This document shows positions 24,864 to 33,811 of a stretch of 64,000 nucleotides of DNA, piece after piece. How positions within the stretch are numbered: position 1 is the stretch's first letter; each line of letters opens with the position of its first letter. The stretch is from Variovorax sp. MHTC-1 (GTDB lineage Bacteria > Pseudomonadota > Gammaproteobacteria > Burkholderiales > Burkholderiaceae_C), in contig NZ_RWKI01000019.1 of the NCBI RefSeq assembly GCF_003984645.1, positions 1-64,000 on the forward strand. Reading direction: 5' to 3'. Below the pieces are notes generated by a model. The model was given only the letters and a program-made list of their open reading frames with translations. It searched no databases and was not told the origin of the DNA. A program made the position numbers and the translations under genes.

Positions 24864-25502
24864 ATGCCCTGGACCCAAGACCAGATGGCGGCACGCGCCG
24901 CGCAAGAACTCGAGGACGGCTTCTACGTCAACCTCGGCATCGGCATCCCGACGCTGGTGGCCAACTTCGTCGGCGACAAGGAAGTCTGGCTGCAGAGCGA
25001 GAACGGCATGCTCGGCATCGGCCCCTTCCCGACCGAGGACCAGGTCGACGCCGACCTGATCAACGCCGGCAAGCAGACCGTGACCACCATTCCCGGCTCG
25101 GCCATCTTCGGCAGCCACGAGAGCTTCGCGATGATCCGCGGCGGCAAGATCAACCTGTCGATCCTGGGCGCCATGCAGGTGAGCGCCAAGGGCGACCTGG
25201 CCAACTGGATGATCCCGGGGAAGATGGTCAAGGGCATGGGCGGCGCGATGGACCTGGTGGCCGGCGTCAAGCGCGTGATCGTGCTGATGGAGCATGTCGC
25301 GAAGAAGAAGGACGGCACCGAGGACCTCAAGATCTTGGAGCAGTGCACCTTGCCGTTGACCGGCGTGGGCGTGGTCGACCGTGTCATCACCGACCTGGCC
25401 GTGATGGACGTCACGCCCGAGGGGCTCAAGGTGATCGAGCTCGCCGAAGGCGTGACTTTCGAGGCGTTGCAGGCCAAGACGGGTGTGAAGCTGCTGCACT
25501 GA
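24864..25502 (+). CDS. scoB: 3-oxoacid CoA-transferase subunit B
   Basis: The 212-residue beta subunit of the class I CoA-transferase. The catalytic glutamate is Glu-47 in the SENGMLGIGP motif, which forms the CoA thioester intermediate. GIGIPTLVANF precedes it, and GGKINLSILGAMQVS and GMGGAMDLVAG follow, all typical. AAAGGAGCC stands before the ATG. Together with ScoA it makes the functional transferase for acetoacetate or a related 3-oxoacid. Two bases separate its stop from the next gene. Confidence 0.95.
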   Translation: MPWTQDQMAARAAQELEDGFYVNLGIGIPTLVANFVGDKEVWLQSENGMLGIGPFPTEDQVDADLINAGKQTVTTIPGSAIFGSHESFAMIRGGKINLSILGAMQVSAKGDLANWMIPGKMVKGMGGAMDLVAGVKRVIVLMEHVAKKKDGTEDLKILEQCTLPLTGVGVVDRVITDLAVMDVTPEGLKVIELAEGVTFEALQAKTGVKLLH

Positions 25503-25504
25503 AG

Positions 25505-26884
25505 ATGAAGAGCATCGGCGCGGTGCAGGGGCTCTGGCAGCAGGCCGGCCTGCCCGCCGATGCGCTGGACTTCGCGCGACTGACCGGCGCCGATCCGGTG
25601 CTGCCTTCGTCCTTCGCCGTCGGCACCGCAGCGCAGAGCACCATCGCTGCCGCCGCGCTCGCGGCCTGCGAGCTGGGCCACCTGCGCGGCGTGCCGCGCC
25701 AGCAGGTGGCGGTCGACATGCTGCATGCCGCGCTCGACTGCACGGCCTGGTTCAGCATCGACGGCCGCGTGCCGCCGCAATGGGATCCTTTTTCCGGCCT
25801 CTATCGCTGCGCCGACGGCTGGGTGCGCGTGCATGCGAACTTCGCGCACCACCGGGACGGCGCGTTGCGGCTGCTCGGATTGGATCCTGCGGCGTCAGGG
25901 CGCGCCGACGCCGAGCGGGCTATCTCCGCATGGCAGGCCTTGGACTTCGAACAGGCGGCCGCGGAGAAGAAGCTGGTGGTCGCGGCCCTGCGCCGTTTCG
26001 ACGAGTGGGACGCCACGCCGCAAGGCAGGGCAGTGGCGGCGCAGCCCCTGTTCTCCATCGAGCGCATCGGCGACGCGCCACCGCTCGCGCTGCCGCCGCT
26101 GCACGAGGACGACCGCCCACTGGCCGGCCTGCGCGTGCTCGACTTGACGCGCGTTCTCGCCGGGCCGGTCGGCTGCCGCGCGCTCGCCGCCTATGGCGCC
26201 GACGTGATGCTGGTCAACTCGCCGCATCTGCCCAACATCGACGCCATCGCCGATACCAGTCGCGGCAAGCTGTCGGCGCATGCGGATCTGCGCAGCGAGG
26301 CGGGACGCGAAGCGCTGTCAGGTCTGCTGGCCGATGCCCACGTCTTCGTGGAGGGCTACCGGCCCCGCGGCCTGGCGGCGCTGGGCTTTGGCCCCGAAGA
26401 AGCCGCGGCGCGGCGTCCCGGGATTGTCTATGTCTCGCTCTCGGCCTACGGAACCCAAGGGCCGTGGGCCGACCGCCGCGGCTTCGATTCGCTGGTGCAG
26501 ACCGCCATGGGCTTCAACCACGCCGAGGGCGAGGCGGCAGGCGACGGCAAGCCGAGGCCCTTGCCGATGCAGATGCTCGACGAGGCAAGTGGCTACCTGA
26601 TCGCGCTGGGCGTGGCAGCTGCGCTGTGGCGCCAGCAGCAAGAGAGCGGCAGTTGGCACGTACAGGTCTCGCTCGCGCAGACCGGGCATTGGCTGCGCGG
26701 GCTCGGGCGCGTGTCCGGCGGCTTGGCCGCGGCCGAGCCGGACATCGAACCCTGGCTCGAAAGCGCGCCGTCCGGCTTCGGCGAACTTCGGGGAATGCGC
26801 CACAGCGCGCAGCTGGCGCGCACGCCTGTCGTCTGGGCGCGCCCCTCGATGCCGCCCGGCAGCGATCCGCCGGCCTGGCCTTGA
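25505..26884 (+). CDS. CaiB/BaiF-type (family III) CoA-transferase-like protein with split domain order
   Basis: A 459-residue protein related to family III CoA-transferases. The usual family N-terminus (LAGLRVLDLTRVLAGPVG, then GADVMLVN and DTSRGK) appears only at about residue 205. It is followed by FVEGYRPRGLAALGFG and YVSLSAYGTQGPWADRRGFD. The first 200 residues instead resemble the later half of such enzymes (VAVDMLHAALDCT, LYRCADGWVRVHANF). The layout therefore looks like a partial unit followed by a second unit, reminiscent of tandem CaiB proteins. It is tightly coupled to scoAB. Substrate and activity are unknown. Confidence 0.8.
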   Translation: MKSIGAVQGLWQQAGLPADALDFARLTGADPVLPSSFAVGTAAQSTIAAAALAACELGHLRGVPRQQVAVDMLHAALDCTAWFSIDGRVPPQWDPFSGLYRCADGWVRVHANFAHHRDGALRLLGLDPAASGRADAERAISAWQALDFEQAAAEKKLVVAALRRFDEWDATPQGRAVAAQPLFSIERIGDAPPLALPPLHEDDRPLAGLRVLDLTRVLAGPVGCRALAAYGADVMLVNSPHLPNIDAIADTSRGKLSAHADLRSEAGREALSGLLADAHVFVEGYRPRGLAALGFGPEEAAARRPGIVYVSLSAYGTQGPWADRRGFDSLVQTAMGFNHAEGEAAGDGKPRPLPMQMLDEASGYLIALGVAAALWRQQQESGSWHVQVSLAQTGHWLRGLGRVSGGLAAAEPDIEPWLESAPSGFGELRGMRHSAQLARTPVVWARPSMPPGSDPPAWP

Positions 26885-26897
26885 GCGAGCTTCGCCC

Positions 26898-27122
26898 TCA
26901 GGGGGCGGCGAGGAAAGCCACCAGCATCGACAGGCCGAAGCTCGCCATGGTCATCGAGAGTCCCACGGTCAGGGTCTGGGCCTTCCATGAAAGCCGGAGC
27001 CAGATCCGGCGGTGCATCCTCTGAATGGCCACAAGGGGGCCGAGCATTCCAGGGACTTCGGGATTGCTGCGCGCGAACGCACGATCATGCTCGTTCGTGA
27101 TGGGGTGGCGGCCGGGGCTCAT
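26898..27122 (-). CDS. Small predicted membrane protein
   Basis: A 74-residue hypothetical protein. The N-terminal 45 residues are polar and basic; the C-terminus has one hydrophobic segment (LTVGLSMTMASFGLSMLVAF, about 51-71), suggesting a tail-anchored inner-membrane protein. GGAG lies about 6 bases before the ATG, supporting translation. It runs convergently toward the CoA-transferase gene with a 13-bp gap and is divergent from the LAL regulator over 320 bp. I recognise no family. Confidence 0.5.
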   Translation of the reverse strand: MSPGRHPITNEHDRAFARSNPEVPGMLGPLVAIQRMHRRIWLRLSWKAQTLTVGLSMTMASFGLSMLVAFLAAP

Positions 27123-27442
27123 GAAAATCTCCAGTCAGGGCGCGCATGGGCCCGGGGCGGTTTCTTCTTGCCTTCCCGGCTTCTTGCGCAGGGAGAAATA
27201 TTCGTCGCGACGGTGCTGCAGCGCATCGGCCAGAGGAGCCAGCCAGGCTCGCGGCGACGGGCCAACACTCGCCGCTGTGGGAGGAAAAAAGTTCTATAGG
27301 TCGGCTCATGGGCCGGCGGCCGCTGGGCTGCATTGCATGCGCAGGAGCCAACCTCGGGCCAATGCCGCCGCCGCTCGGTGCGGTCGAGATGCTTGCGCTG
27401 CATCGAGTGCGGCCTATAGTCCCGTGTGATTTCAAGGCTCCC
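27123..27442. other. 320-bp intergenic region, no recognised feature
   Basis: It lies between the divergent small membrane protein gene and the LAL regulator gene. I see no tRNA, terminator or convincing palindrome. The open frame running in from the left is the in-frame upstream extension of the regulator and does not look like protein. It probably contains the two promoters. Confidence 0.5.
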
Positions 27443-30103
27443 ATGATCTTTTCGCCAACCAAGATCCAGCCGCCGCGATATCGCGTGGGCTTGATCGAAC
27501 GCAGCGAGCTCGAGCGGCAGTTCGCCGCAGCGCTTCTCGACCATCGTCTGGTCCTGCTGGTAGCGCCGGCGGGCTACGGAAAGACGGCGGCGCTCTCGCG
27601 CCAGCTGGCCCTGCTGCCCGCGGACTGCGCGACCGCCTGGGTCAAGGCTGACGCCGAAGACGACCTGGAGCGGCTGCTGTCGCACCTGATCGAGGCGCTG
27701 GAGCCTTGCGATCCGCCGTGGCGCGTCGCACCCGAAGCCTTGGTCAGGCTGGTCGCCACCGGGCACGGCTTGCGGGAGGCCGCCGTGGTCATGGTGAACA
27801 CGCTGGCGGCGACCGAACTGAAGCGGGGCGTGATCGCGCTGGACGACCTGCACAGCGTCGCAGACACGAGGGTGTGCGATTTTCTCTCGCTGCTCCTGGA
27901 TTCCCTGCCCGAGAACTGGACGATGGCCATCGCGACCCGGGTCGATCCTCGGCTGCCGCTGGCGCGCCTGCGCGCACGCCGGGAGCTGGCCGAGTTCAGG
28001 CAGGCCGAGTTGAGCTTTTCCATGCCGGAGGTTCAGCGCCTGTGGCTGGTTGCGGGCGGCGGCGACGAGCCCGAGCTCGCGCGGCGCCTGTACGAGCGCA
28101 CTCAGGGCTGGGCCGCCGGGCTGAGCCTGAGCCTCGACGCGATGAAGGGGCAGCCGTCCACTGCGCCGGCGGCAGGCAAGCGGAGCCAGCGGCACCTGTT
28201 CGACTATCTGGCCAGCGAGGTCCTGGCGCAGATGCCGGAGGAACTGCATGACTTCCTGCTGCGCTGTGCCGTGTTGCCGGAGCTCACGGTCGAGCGTTGC
28301 GCCGCGGTGAGCGGCAGCCCGCGCACCGCCGAATTGCTGGAAGAGATCGAGCGGCGGGGACTCTTCGTGTCGGCGCTCGAGGGCGATCAGTTCACACTGC
28401 GTCTTCACGACCTGTTCAGGGACTTCCTCGACGAGCGGCTGCGGCGCGAGTATCCCGACGAGGTCCCATCGCTCCTGAAGCGGGCCGCCGAAGGTGAGGG
28501 CGACCCGGTGCGCAGGGTCAACCTGCTGTTGCGCGCGGGCGCCTGGGACGAAGCCGAGCAGGTGTTTATCGACGCGGCCTCGCCGATGCTGGCATCGGGC
28601 GACAGCGCCCAGGTGGTGCGGCTCATCGAGCAGTTCCCACCGCTGCTGCGCGCGCGCTCGCCGCAGCTGACCTATGCAACCGGGCTCTGCGAGCTGCAGA
28701 ACCTCGAGTTCGCCAAGATGCAGATCGCAATGAACCGCGCCGCTGCGGGCTTCGAAAGCATGCAGCAGGACCGCGAAGCGCAGCATGCGCGCGCCTTCGA
28801 GACGCTGGCCCTGTTCTTTGCCGGCCGTACCGAAGAGATGCATCGCCTGTCGAAGGCGATCCGCGCCCGGCCGCTCGACGAAACCTCCGCCGCGGTGACG
28901 GAGCTGGTCCGGATCTGGGAATCCTGCGTCGACGGGCCGCCCGAAGGGCCGGCCGAGCATCTCGATCGATTGATCGACATCCTCTCGAAGGCGGCGACGC
29001 CCGATCTCTGGTATTGCTGCGCACCCAATCTCTACGTCTTTGTCGGCCGCACGGACTTTCGGGCCTCGCTCCAGCGCTTCGTGCGCGGCGCGCTGGCGGT
29101 TGCCGGCGACACCAACGCGGCACTCCAGGCGGCCGCGCACACGCTCGAGGCCTGGCTCGAAATGGGGCAGGGACGCTTGGCGCAAGCCGACGCAAAGATC
29201 CGCCAATTGCGCGAAGACAACCAGTGGCTCGGGCAACCGCGCAGTCTTCGCGTGCCCTTGCTTCGGCTCGAAACCATCTACCAGGCGCTGCAGGGCGACA
29301 CCGCCGCACTCGGCCCTTCATGCAACGCATTGCTCGAAGATGGCCAGGAGCGCACGCGAGGGCTCAACTGGGGCTTGATGCAGATCAGCCTGGCCGGCCG
29401 CGCCGCCGCTGCGGTGGGCGATTGGGACGGCGTTCGCGAAGCGGAGCGCGCTTTCGCACGGATGCCCAAGACCTTCCGTTGGCCGCTTCACATGCCGATC
29501 ATCCGGTCCTTCGAGGGCCTGCTCGCGCTGCGCGATCAGCGCGACGAAGAGGCGTTGAAGCTCCTGCGCGAAGCCGCCGCCATATCGGCCGACGTCGACC
29601 GCATCGGCATCGATGCCTTCTGCCGCATCCACCTGGCGCGCGCCGAGCTCAGATGCGGTTCACCCGCCGATGCCTGGCAAGCCGTGGCCCCGCTCCTGGA
29701 GCATGAACGCCGCACGGGCGAACTCATCGGTGTGCTGCTGACCGGCGTGAGCGCGCTCACCGAACTGGCCAATGCCGCCTGGGGCACCGAGGTTCCCGTC
29801 CATGGCGTCGCGGCCGTTCGACGATGGGCCGACACCGCGCGGCAGCTGCGTCGGGTGGAAGTCGTCGCGCCGGCGCGGGAGACGAGCGAGGCCTCCGCGT
29901 TGCTCAGCGAGCGCGAGCTGGAGGTGCTCGCGCGCGTCGCGGTGGGCGAAAGCAACAAGCTCATCGCCCGCGCGTTGAGCCTCAGCCCCCATACCGTCAA
30001 GCGTCATCTCGCGCGCATCCTCGAGCGGCTGGGAATGTCGTCTCGCGGAGAAGCGGCGGATTGGTATCGGACGCACATGGGGCCGCTGCGAGATCGCCAC
30101 TAG
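27443..30103 (+). CDS. Large ATP-binding LuxR-family regulator (MalT/AcoK type)
   Basis: An 886-residue LAL/STAND regulator. The N-terminal NTPase has Walker A APAGYGKT (41-48) and a Walker B-like GVIALDDLHSV, followed by a winged-helix part (FDYLASEVLAQMPEELHDFLLRCAVL) and a long helical TPR-like sensor region to about 800. The C-terminal LuxR HTH reads LSERELEVLARVAVGESNKLIA and SPHTVKRHLARIL. Such proteins bind ATP and an inducer, oligomerise and activate nearby operons. Here the neighbours do not reveal the inducer. The start MIFSPTKIQPP matches the MalT-family N-terminus; about 99 open codons upstream were rejected. Its TAG stop lies in a CTAG bounding a small palindrome. Confidence 0.9.
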   Translation: MIFSPTKIQPPRYRVGLIERSELERQFAAALLDHRLVLLVAPAGYGKTAALSRQLALLPADCATAWVKADAEDDLERLLSHLIEALEPCDPPWRVAPEALVRLVATGHGLREAAVVMVNTLAATELKRGVIALDDLHSVADTRVCDFLSLLLDSLPENWTMAIATRVDPRLPLARLRARRELAEFRQAELSFSMPEVQRLWLVAGGGDEPELARRLYERTQGWAAGLSLSLDAMKGQPSTAPAAGKRSQRHLFDYLASEVLAQMPEELHDFLLRCAVLPELTVERCAAVSGSPRTAELLEEIERRGLFVSALEGDQFTLRLHDLFRDFLDERLRREYPDEVPSLLKRAAEGEGDPVRRVNLLLRAGAWDEAEQVFIDAASPMLASGDSAQVVRLIEQFPPLLRARSPQLTYATGLCELQNLEFAKMQIAMNRAAAGFESMQQDREAQHARAFETLALFFAGRTEEMHRLSKAIRARPLDETSAAVTELVRIWESCVDGPPEGPAEHLDRLIDILSKAATPDLWYCCAPNLYVFVGRTDFRASLQRFVRGALAVAGDTNAALQAAAHTLEAWLEMGQGRLAQADAKIRQLREDNQWLGQPRSLRVPLLRLETIYQALQGDTAALGPSCNALLEDGQERTRGLNWGLMQISLAGRAAAAVGDWDGVREAERAFARMPKTFRWPLHMPIIRSFEGLLALRDQRDEEALKLLREAAAISADVDRIGIDAFCRIHLARAELRCGSPADAWQAVAPLLEHERRTGELIGVLLTGVSALTELANAAWGTEVPVHGVAAVRRWADTARQLRRVEVVAPARETSEASALLSERELEVLARVAVGESNKLIARALSLSPHTVKRHLARILERLGMSSRGEAADWYRTHMGPLRDRH

Positions 30104-30122
30104 GGCCTGTTAGCAGGCCTAG
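30100..30122. repeat. Footprint-like CTAG palindrome between two stop codons
   Basis: CTAGGGCCTGTTAG joins directly to CAGGCCTAG. The left half equals the terminal sequence of element B (CTAGGGCCTGTTA), and the right half is its partial reverse complement. The left CTAG contains the LAL regulator stop and the right CTAG contains the LysR stop. It may be an excision remnant of element B or a solo terminal repeat. A simple bidirectional hairpin is possible, but no T-tract follows. Confidence 0.5.
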
Positions 30123-31024
30123 CCGGCGGTGGCGTCCGCCGGCAGCAGCAGCTCGCGCTGCGCCTCCACCGTCTCGCGCAGAAAGTTCCAGGTGGCCTGC
30201 ATGCGCGCCAGGTGCCGGGTCTCGGCCGCTACCGACATCCAGAAGGTGCGCGTGAAATTGGCTTCGCCCGGCAGCACGCGGCGCAAGGACGGGTCGCGCT
30301 CGGCGATAAAGGCCGGCAGCACCGCGATGCCGGCGCCGGCCGCGGCGGCCTGGTGCTGCGCGAGGATGCTGGTACTGCGCAGCGCGAACGAGTCGGGGCG
30401 GTACAGCTCGTCGAGGTACTGCAGCTCCTTGCTGAAGAGCAGGTCGTCCACGTAGCTGATGAAGCTGTGGCCGCGCAGGTCCTCGCGCTCGACGATCGGC
30501 TTATGCGATGCCAGGTAGCGCTCGGACGCGTAGAGGCGCAGCACGTAGTCCGTCAGCTTGGTCACCACCACCGGACCGCGCGCGGGGCGCTCGAGCGAGA
30601 TCACGATGTCGGCCTCGCGGCGCGACAGGTGCACCAGCCGCGGCATTGCCAGCAGGTCGATCACGAGCTTGGGATGCGCCTGCGCGAAGAGCGCGAGCTG
30701 CGGCGCAAGCACGACGGTGCCGAAGCCTTCGGTGGCGCCGATGCGCACCAGGCCCGAGAGGCCTTCCCGCGAAGCGGGCGCCGCGCTCTCGACCGCGAGA
30801 AAGGCGCTCTCCATCGCCTCCACCTGCGGCTGCAGCCGGCGGCCCGCTTCGGTCAGGCGATGGCCGCCGGCCTCGCGCGAAAAGAGGGCGCTGCCGACTT
30901 CCTTCTCGAGCGCCTGGATGCGGCGCGCCACCGTCGTGTGGTCCACCGCCAGCCGGCGCGCCGCGCTCACCAGTGTGCCGGTGCGCGCGAGCTCCAGGAA
31001 GAAGCGCAGGTTGTCCCAGTCCAT
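30119..31024 (-). CDS. LysR-family regulator, divergent from the valine operon
   Basis: A 301-residue LysR regulator. The HTH region (MDWDNLRFFLELARTGTLVSAARRL, key part WDNLRFFLELARTG; then VARRIQALEKEVGS) is typical of the branch with an N-terminal WDNLR. The effector domain starts near 90 (GLVRIGATEGFG). I use the ATG at 31022-31024; a TTG three codons upstream is possible. It faces mmsA across 101 bp containing an inverted repeat at 31031-31059 and is the obvious candidate regulator of valine/isobutyrate genes. Confidence 0.9.
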   Translation of the reverse strand: MDWDNLRFFLELARTGTLVSAARRLAVDHTTVARRIQALEKEVGSALFSREAGGHRLTEAGRRLQPQVEAMESAFLAVESAAPASREGLSGLVRIGATEGFGTVVLAPQLALFAQAHPKLVIDLLAMPRLVHLSRREADIVISLERPARGPVVVTKLTDYVLRLYASERYLASHKPIVEREDLRGHSFISYVDDLLFSKELQYLDELYRPDSFALRSTSILAQHQAAAAGAGIAVLPAFIAERDPSLRRVLPGEANFTRTFWMSVAAETRHLARMQATWNFLRETVEAQRELLLPADATAG

Positions 31025-31030
31025 GCGTTG

Positions 31031-31059
31031 CAATTATGCAGATCGCCAGTGCGTAATTG
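31031..31059. promoter_or_regulatory. Inverted repeat in the lysR-mmsA intergenic region
   Basis: CAATTATGC (31031-31039) and GCGTAATTG (31051-31059) are complementary at 8 of 9 positions around an 11-bp spacer. The AT-rich ends in otherwise GC-rich DNA and the position beside the LysR start fit a LysR binding site with an ATTAT/GTAAT core. Confidence 0.55.
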
Positions 31060-31125
31060 TCTATTGCCATCGCAAAAGTGCAAAGCTAGCATCGATTGCT
31101 GCACCCCATTCAAGGAGACAAATTC

Positions 31126-32646
31126 ATGGACGCCACCACCACTCCCGCGACTCAGGTCGCGACCGTCAAGCTGCTGATCGGCGGCCAGTTCGTCGAGTCG
31201 AAAACCACCGAGTGGCGCGACATCGTCAACCCGGCCACGCAGGAAGTGCTCGCGAAAGTGCCGTTTGCGACGCAGGCCGAAGTCGATGCCGCCGTCGCCT
31301 CCGCCAAGGAAGCCTTCAAGACCTGGCGCAAGACGCCGATCGGTGCGCGTGCGCGCATCTTCCTCAAGTACCAGCAGCTCATCCGCGAGAACATGGCCGA
31401 GCTGGCCGCGATCCTCACGGCCGAACAGGGCAAGACACTGCCCGATGCCGAAGGCGACGTGTTCCGCGGCCTCGAAGTGGTCGAGCACGCCACCAACATC
31501 GGCAACCTTCAGCTCGGCGAACTGGCCAACAACGTCGCCAACGGCGTCGACACTTACACGCTGCTGCAGCCGCTGGGCGTGTGCGCGGGCATCACGCCTT
31601 TCAACTTCCCGGCCATGATTCCGCTGTGGATGTTCCCGATGGCCATCGTCACCGGCAACACCTTCGTGCTGAAGCCTTCCGAGCAGGATCCGATGGTCAC
31701 GATGCGCTTGTGCGAGCTCGCGCTCGAGGCCGGCATCCCGGCCGGCGTGCTCAACGTCGTGCATGGCGGCGAAGCGGTGGTCAACGCGATCTGCGATCAC
31801 AAGGACATCAAGGCCATCTCCTTCGTCGGCTCGACCAAGGTCGGCACCCATGTCTATCACCGCGCCTCGCAATCGGGCAAGCGCGTGCAATGCATGATGG
31901 GTGCGAAGAACCACGCCATCGTCATGCCCGACGCGAACAAGGAGCAGACGCTCAATGCGCTGGCCGGCGCGAGCTTCGGCGCGGCGGGCCAGCGCTGCAT
32001 GGCGGTGTCGGTCGCGGTGCTGGTGGGCGAGGCGCAGAAATGGGTGCCCGACCTGGTCGCGAAGGCCAAGACGCTGAAGGTCGGCGCCGGCACCGAGAAG
32101 GGCGTGGACGTCGGCCCGCTCGTTTCTTGCGCGGCCTACGAGCGCGTCAACAGTCTGATCGAACGTGGCGTGGCCGACGGGGCCACGCTGGCGCTGGACG
32201 GCCGCAAGCCCACGGTGCCCGGCTACGAGAAGGGCAACTTCGTCGGCCCGACGGTGTTCGCCGACGTCAAGCCCGGCATGACCATCTACGACCAGGAGAT
32301 CTTCGGCCCCGTGCTGTGCCTGGCCAATGCCGAGAGCATCGACGAAGCCATCGAGCTCATCAACGCCAACCCGAACGGCAACGGCACCGCGATCTTCACG
32401 CAGTCGGGCGCCGCAGCGCGCCGCTTCCAGGAAGACATCGACGTCGGCCAGGTCGGCATCAACGTGCCGATCCCGGTGCCGGTGCCGATGTTCTCCTTCA
32501 CCGGTTCGCGCGGCTCCAAGCTCGGCGACCTCGGCCCCTACGGCAAGCAGGTCATCATGTTCTACACGCAGACCAAGACGGTGACGGAGCGCTGGTTCGA
32601 CGACGACACCGCGCACGGCCTCAACACCACCATCAGCCTCCGCTAA
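31126..32646 (+). CDS. mmsA: CoA-acylating methylmalonate-semialdehyde dehydrogenase
   Basis: A 506-residue aldehyde dehydrogenase that oxidises methylmalonate semialdehyde to propionyl-CoA with NAD and CoA, the last step of valine breakdown. Catalytic Cys-291 sits in GAAGQRCMAVS; GITPFNFPAMIPLWMFP and the CoA-type motif VPVPMFSFTGSRGS near the C-terminus separate it from ordinary aldehyde dehydrogenases. AAGGAGAC lies 9 bases before the chosen ATG; an in-frame ATG-less extension to 31096 has no such site. It heads mmsA, acyl-CoA dehydrogenase, hydrolase, mmsB. Confidence 0.95.
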   Translation: MDATTTPATQVATVKLLIGGQFVESKTTEWRDIVNPATQEVLAKVPFATQAEVDAAVASAKEAFKTWRKTPIGARARIFLKYQQLIRENMAELAAILTAEQGKTLPDAEGDVFRGLEVVEHATNIGNLQLGELANNVANGVDTYTLLQPLGVCAGITPFNFPAMIPLWMFPMAIVTGNTFVLKPSEQDPMVTMRLCELALEAGIPAGVLNVVHGGEAVVNAICDHKDIKAISFVGSTKVGTHVYHRASQSGKRVQCMMGAKNHAIVMPDANKEQTLNALAGASFGAAGQRCMAVSVAVLVGEAQKWVPDLVAKAKTLKVGAGTEKGVDVGPLVSCAAYERVNSLIERGVADGATLALDGRKPTVPGYEKGNFVGPTVFADVKPGMTIYDQEIFGPVLCLANAESIDEAIELINANPNGNGTAIFTQSGAAARRFQEDIDVGQVGINVPIPVPVPMFSFTGSRGSKLGDLGPYGKQVIMFYTQTKTVTERWFDDDTAHGLNTTISLR

Positions 32647-32656
32647 GCTCGGCGGC

Positions 32657-33811
32657 ATGGACTTCGAACTCTCCGAAGAGCAGCGCGCATTCGCCCACAC
32701 CGCGCGCGAATTCGCGTCTGCCGAGTTCGCGCCGCATGCCGCGCGGTGGGATGCGGAAGGCATCTTCCCGAAAGAGGCGATCGCGAAGGCGGGCGAGCTC
32801 GGCTTCTGCGGGCTCTATGCGCCGGAAAGCATCGAGGGCCTGGCGCTGCCGCGCCTCGACGCCACGCTGGTGTTCGAGGAGATGGCCGCGGTCGATCCGT
32901 CGACCACGGCCTTCATCACGATCCACAACATGGCGACCTGGATGCTCGGCACGTGGGGCGGCCCGGCCGTGCGCGAGCAGTGGGGCGCCGATCTCACCAG
33001 CGGGCGCAAGCTGGCCTCCTACTGCCTGACCGAGCCGGGCGCCGGCTCGGACGCCGGTGCGCTCAAGACGCGCGCCGAGCTGCAGGGCGCGGAGTACGTG
33101 ATCAACGGCGGCAAGGCCTTCATCTCGGGCGCCGGGTCGACCGACGTGCTGGTGCTGATGGCACGCACCGGCGGCGGCGGCGCGGGCGGCGTCTCGGCCT
33201 TCGCGGTGCCGGCCGACGCGCCCGGCATCAGCTACGGCAAGAAGGAGCACAAGATGGGCTGGAACAGCCAGCCCACGCGCACCATCAATTTCGACAACGT
33301 GCGCGTGCCCGCCGCCAACCTGCTCGGCAGCGAAGGCGAGGGCTTCCGCATCGCGATGAAGGGGTTGGACGGCGGCCGCATCAACATCGCGACCTGCTCG
33401 GTCGGCGCGGCGCAGGGCGCGCTCGATGCGTCGCGCCGCTACCTGCACGAACGCCAGCAGTTCGGCAAGCCGCTGGCGAGCTTCCAGGCGCTGCAGTTCA
33501 AGCTGGCCGACATGGCGACCGAACTCGTGGCCGCGCGCCAGATGGTGCGGCTGGCCGCGAGCAAGCTCGACGCCGGGCATGCCGATGCGAGCACCTATTG
33601 CGCAATGGCCAAGCGCTTCGCCACCGACGCGGGCTTCAACGTCTGCAACGAGGCGCTGCAGCTGCACGGCGGCTACGGCTATTTGAGCGAGTTCCCGCTG
33701 GAGCGGCTGGTGCGCGACACGCGCGTGCACCAGATCCTCGAAGGCACCAACGAAATCATGCGCGTGATCGTCGCGCGCAAATTGCTGGAAGGCGAGAGTG
33801 ACATCCGATGA
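32657..33811 (+). CDS. Acyl-CoA dehydrogenase, probably isobutyryl-CoA dehydrogenase
   Basis: A 384-residue flavoprotein. Standard signatures are YCLTEPGAGSDAGALKTRA, the FAD/substrate strand ISGAGSTDVLVLMART, RQQFGKPLASFQALQFKLADM and QLHGGYGYLSEFPLERLVRD, with the catalytic Glu-362 in ILEGTNEIMR. Substrate choice follows from context: between mmsA and 3-hydroxyisobutyryl-CoA hydrolase it should oxidise isobutyryl-CoA to methacrylyl-CoA. The start overlaps nothing (10-bp gap), and its stop overlaps the next ATG by four bases. Electrons would pass to ETF. Confidence 0.92.
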   Translation: MDFELSEEQRAFAHTAREFASAEFAPHAARWDAEGIFPKEAIAKAGELGFCGLYAPESIEGLALPRLDATLVFEEMAAVDPSTTAFITIHNMATWMLGTWGGPAVREQWGADLTSGRKLASYCLTEPGAGSDAGALKTRAELQGAEYVINGGKAFISGAGSTDVLVLMARTGGGGAGGVSAFAVPADAPGISYGKKEHKMGWNSQPTRTINFDNVRVPAANLLGSEGEGFRIAMKGLDGGRINIATCSVGAAQGALDASRRYLHERQQFGKPLASFQALQFKLADMATELVAARQMVRLAASKLDAGHADASTYCAMAKRFATDAGFNVCNEALQLHGGYGYLSEFPLERLVRDTRVHQILEGTNEIMRVIVARKLLEGESDIR

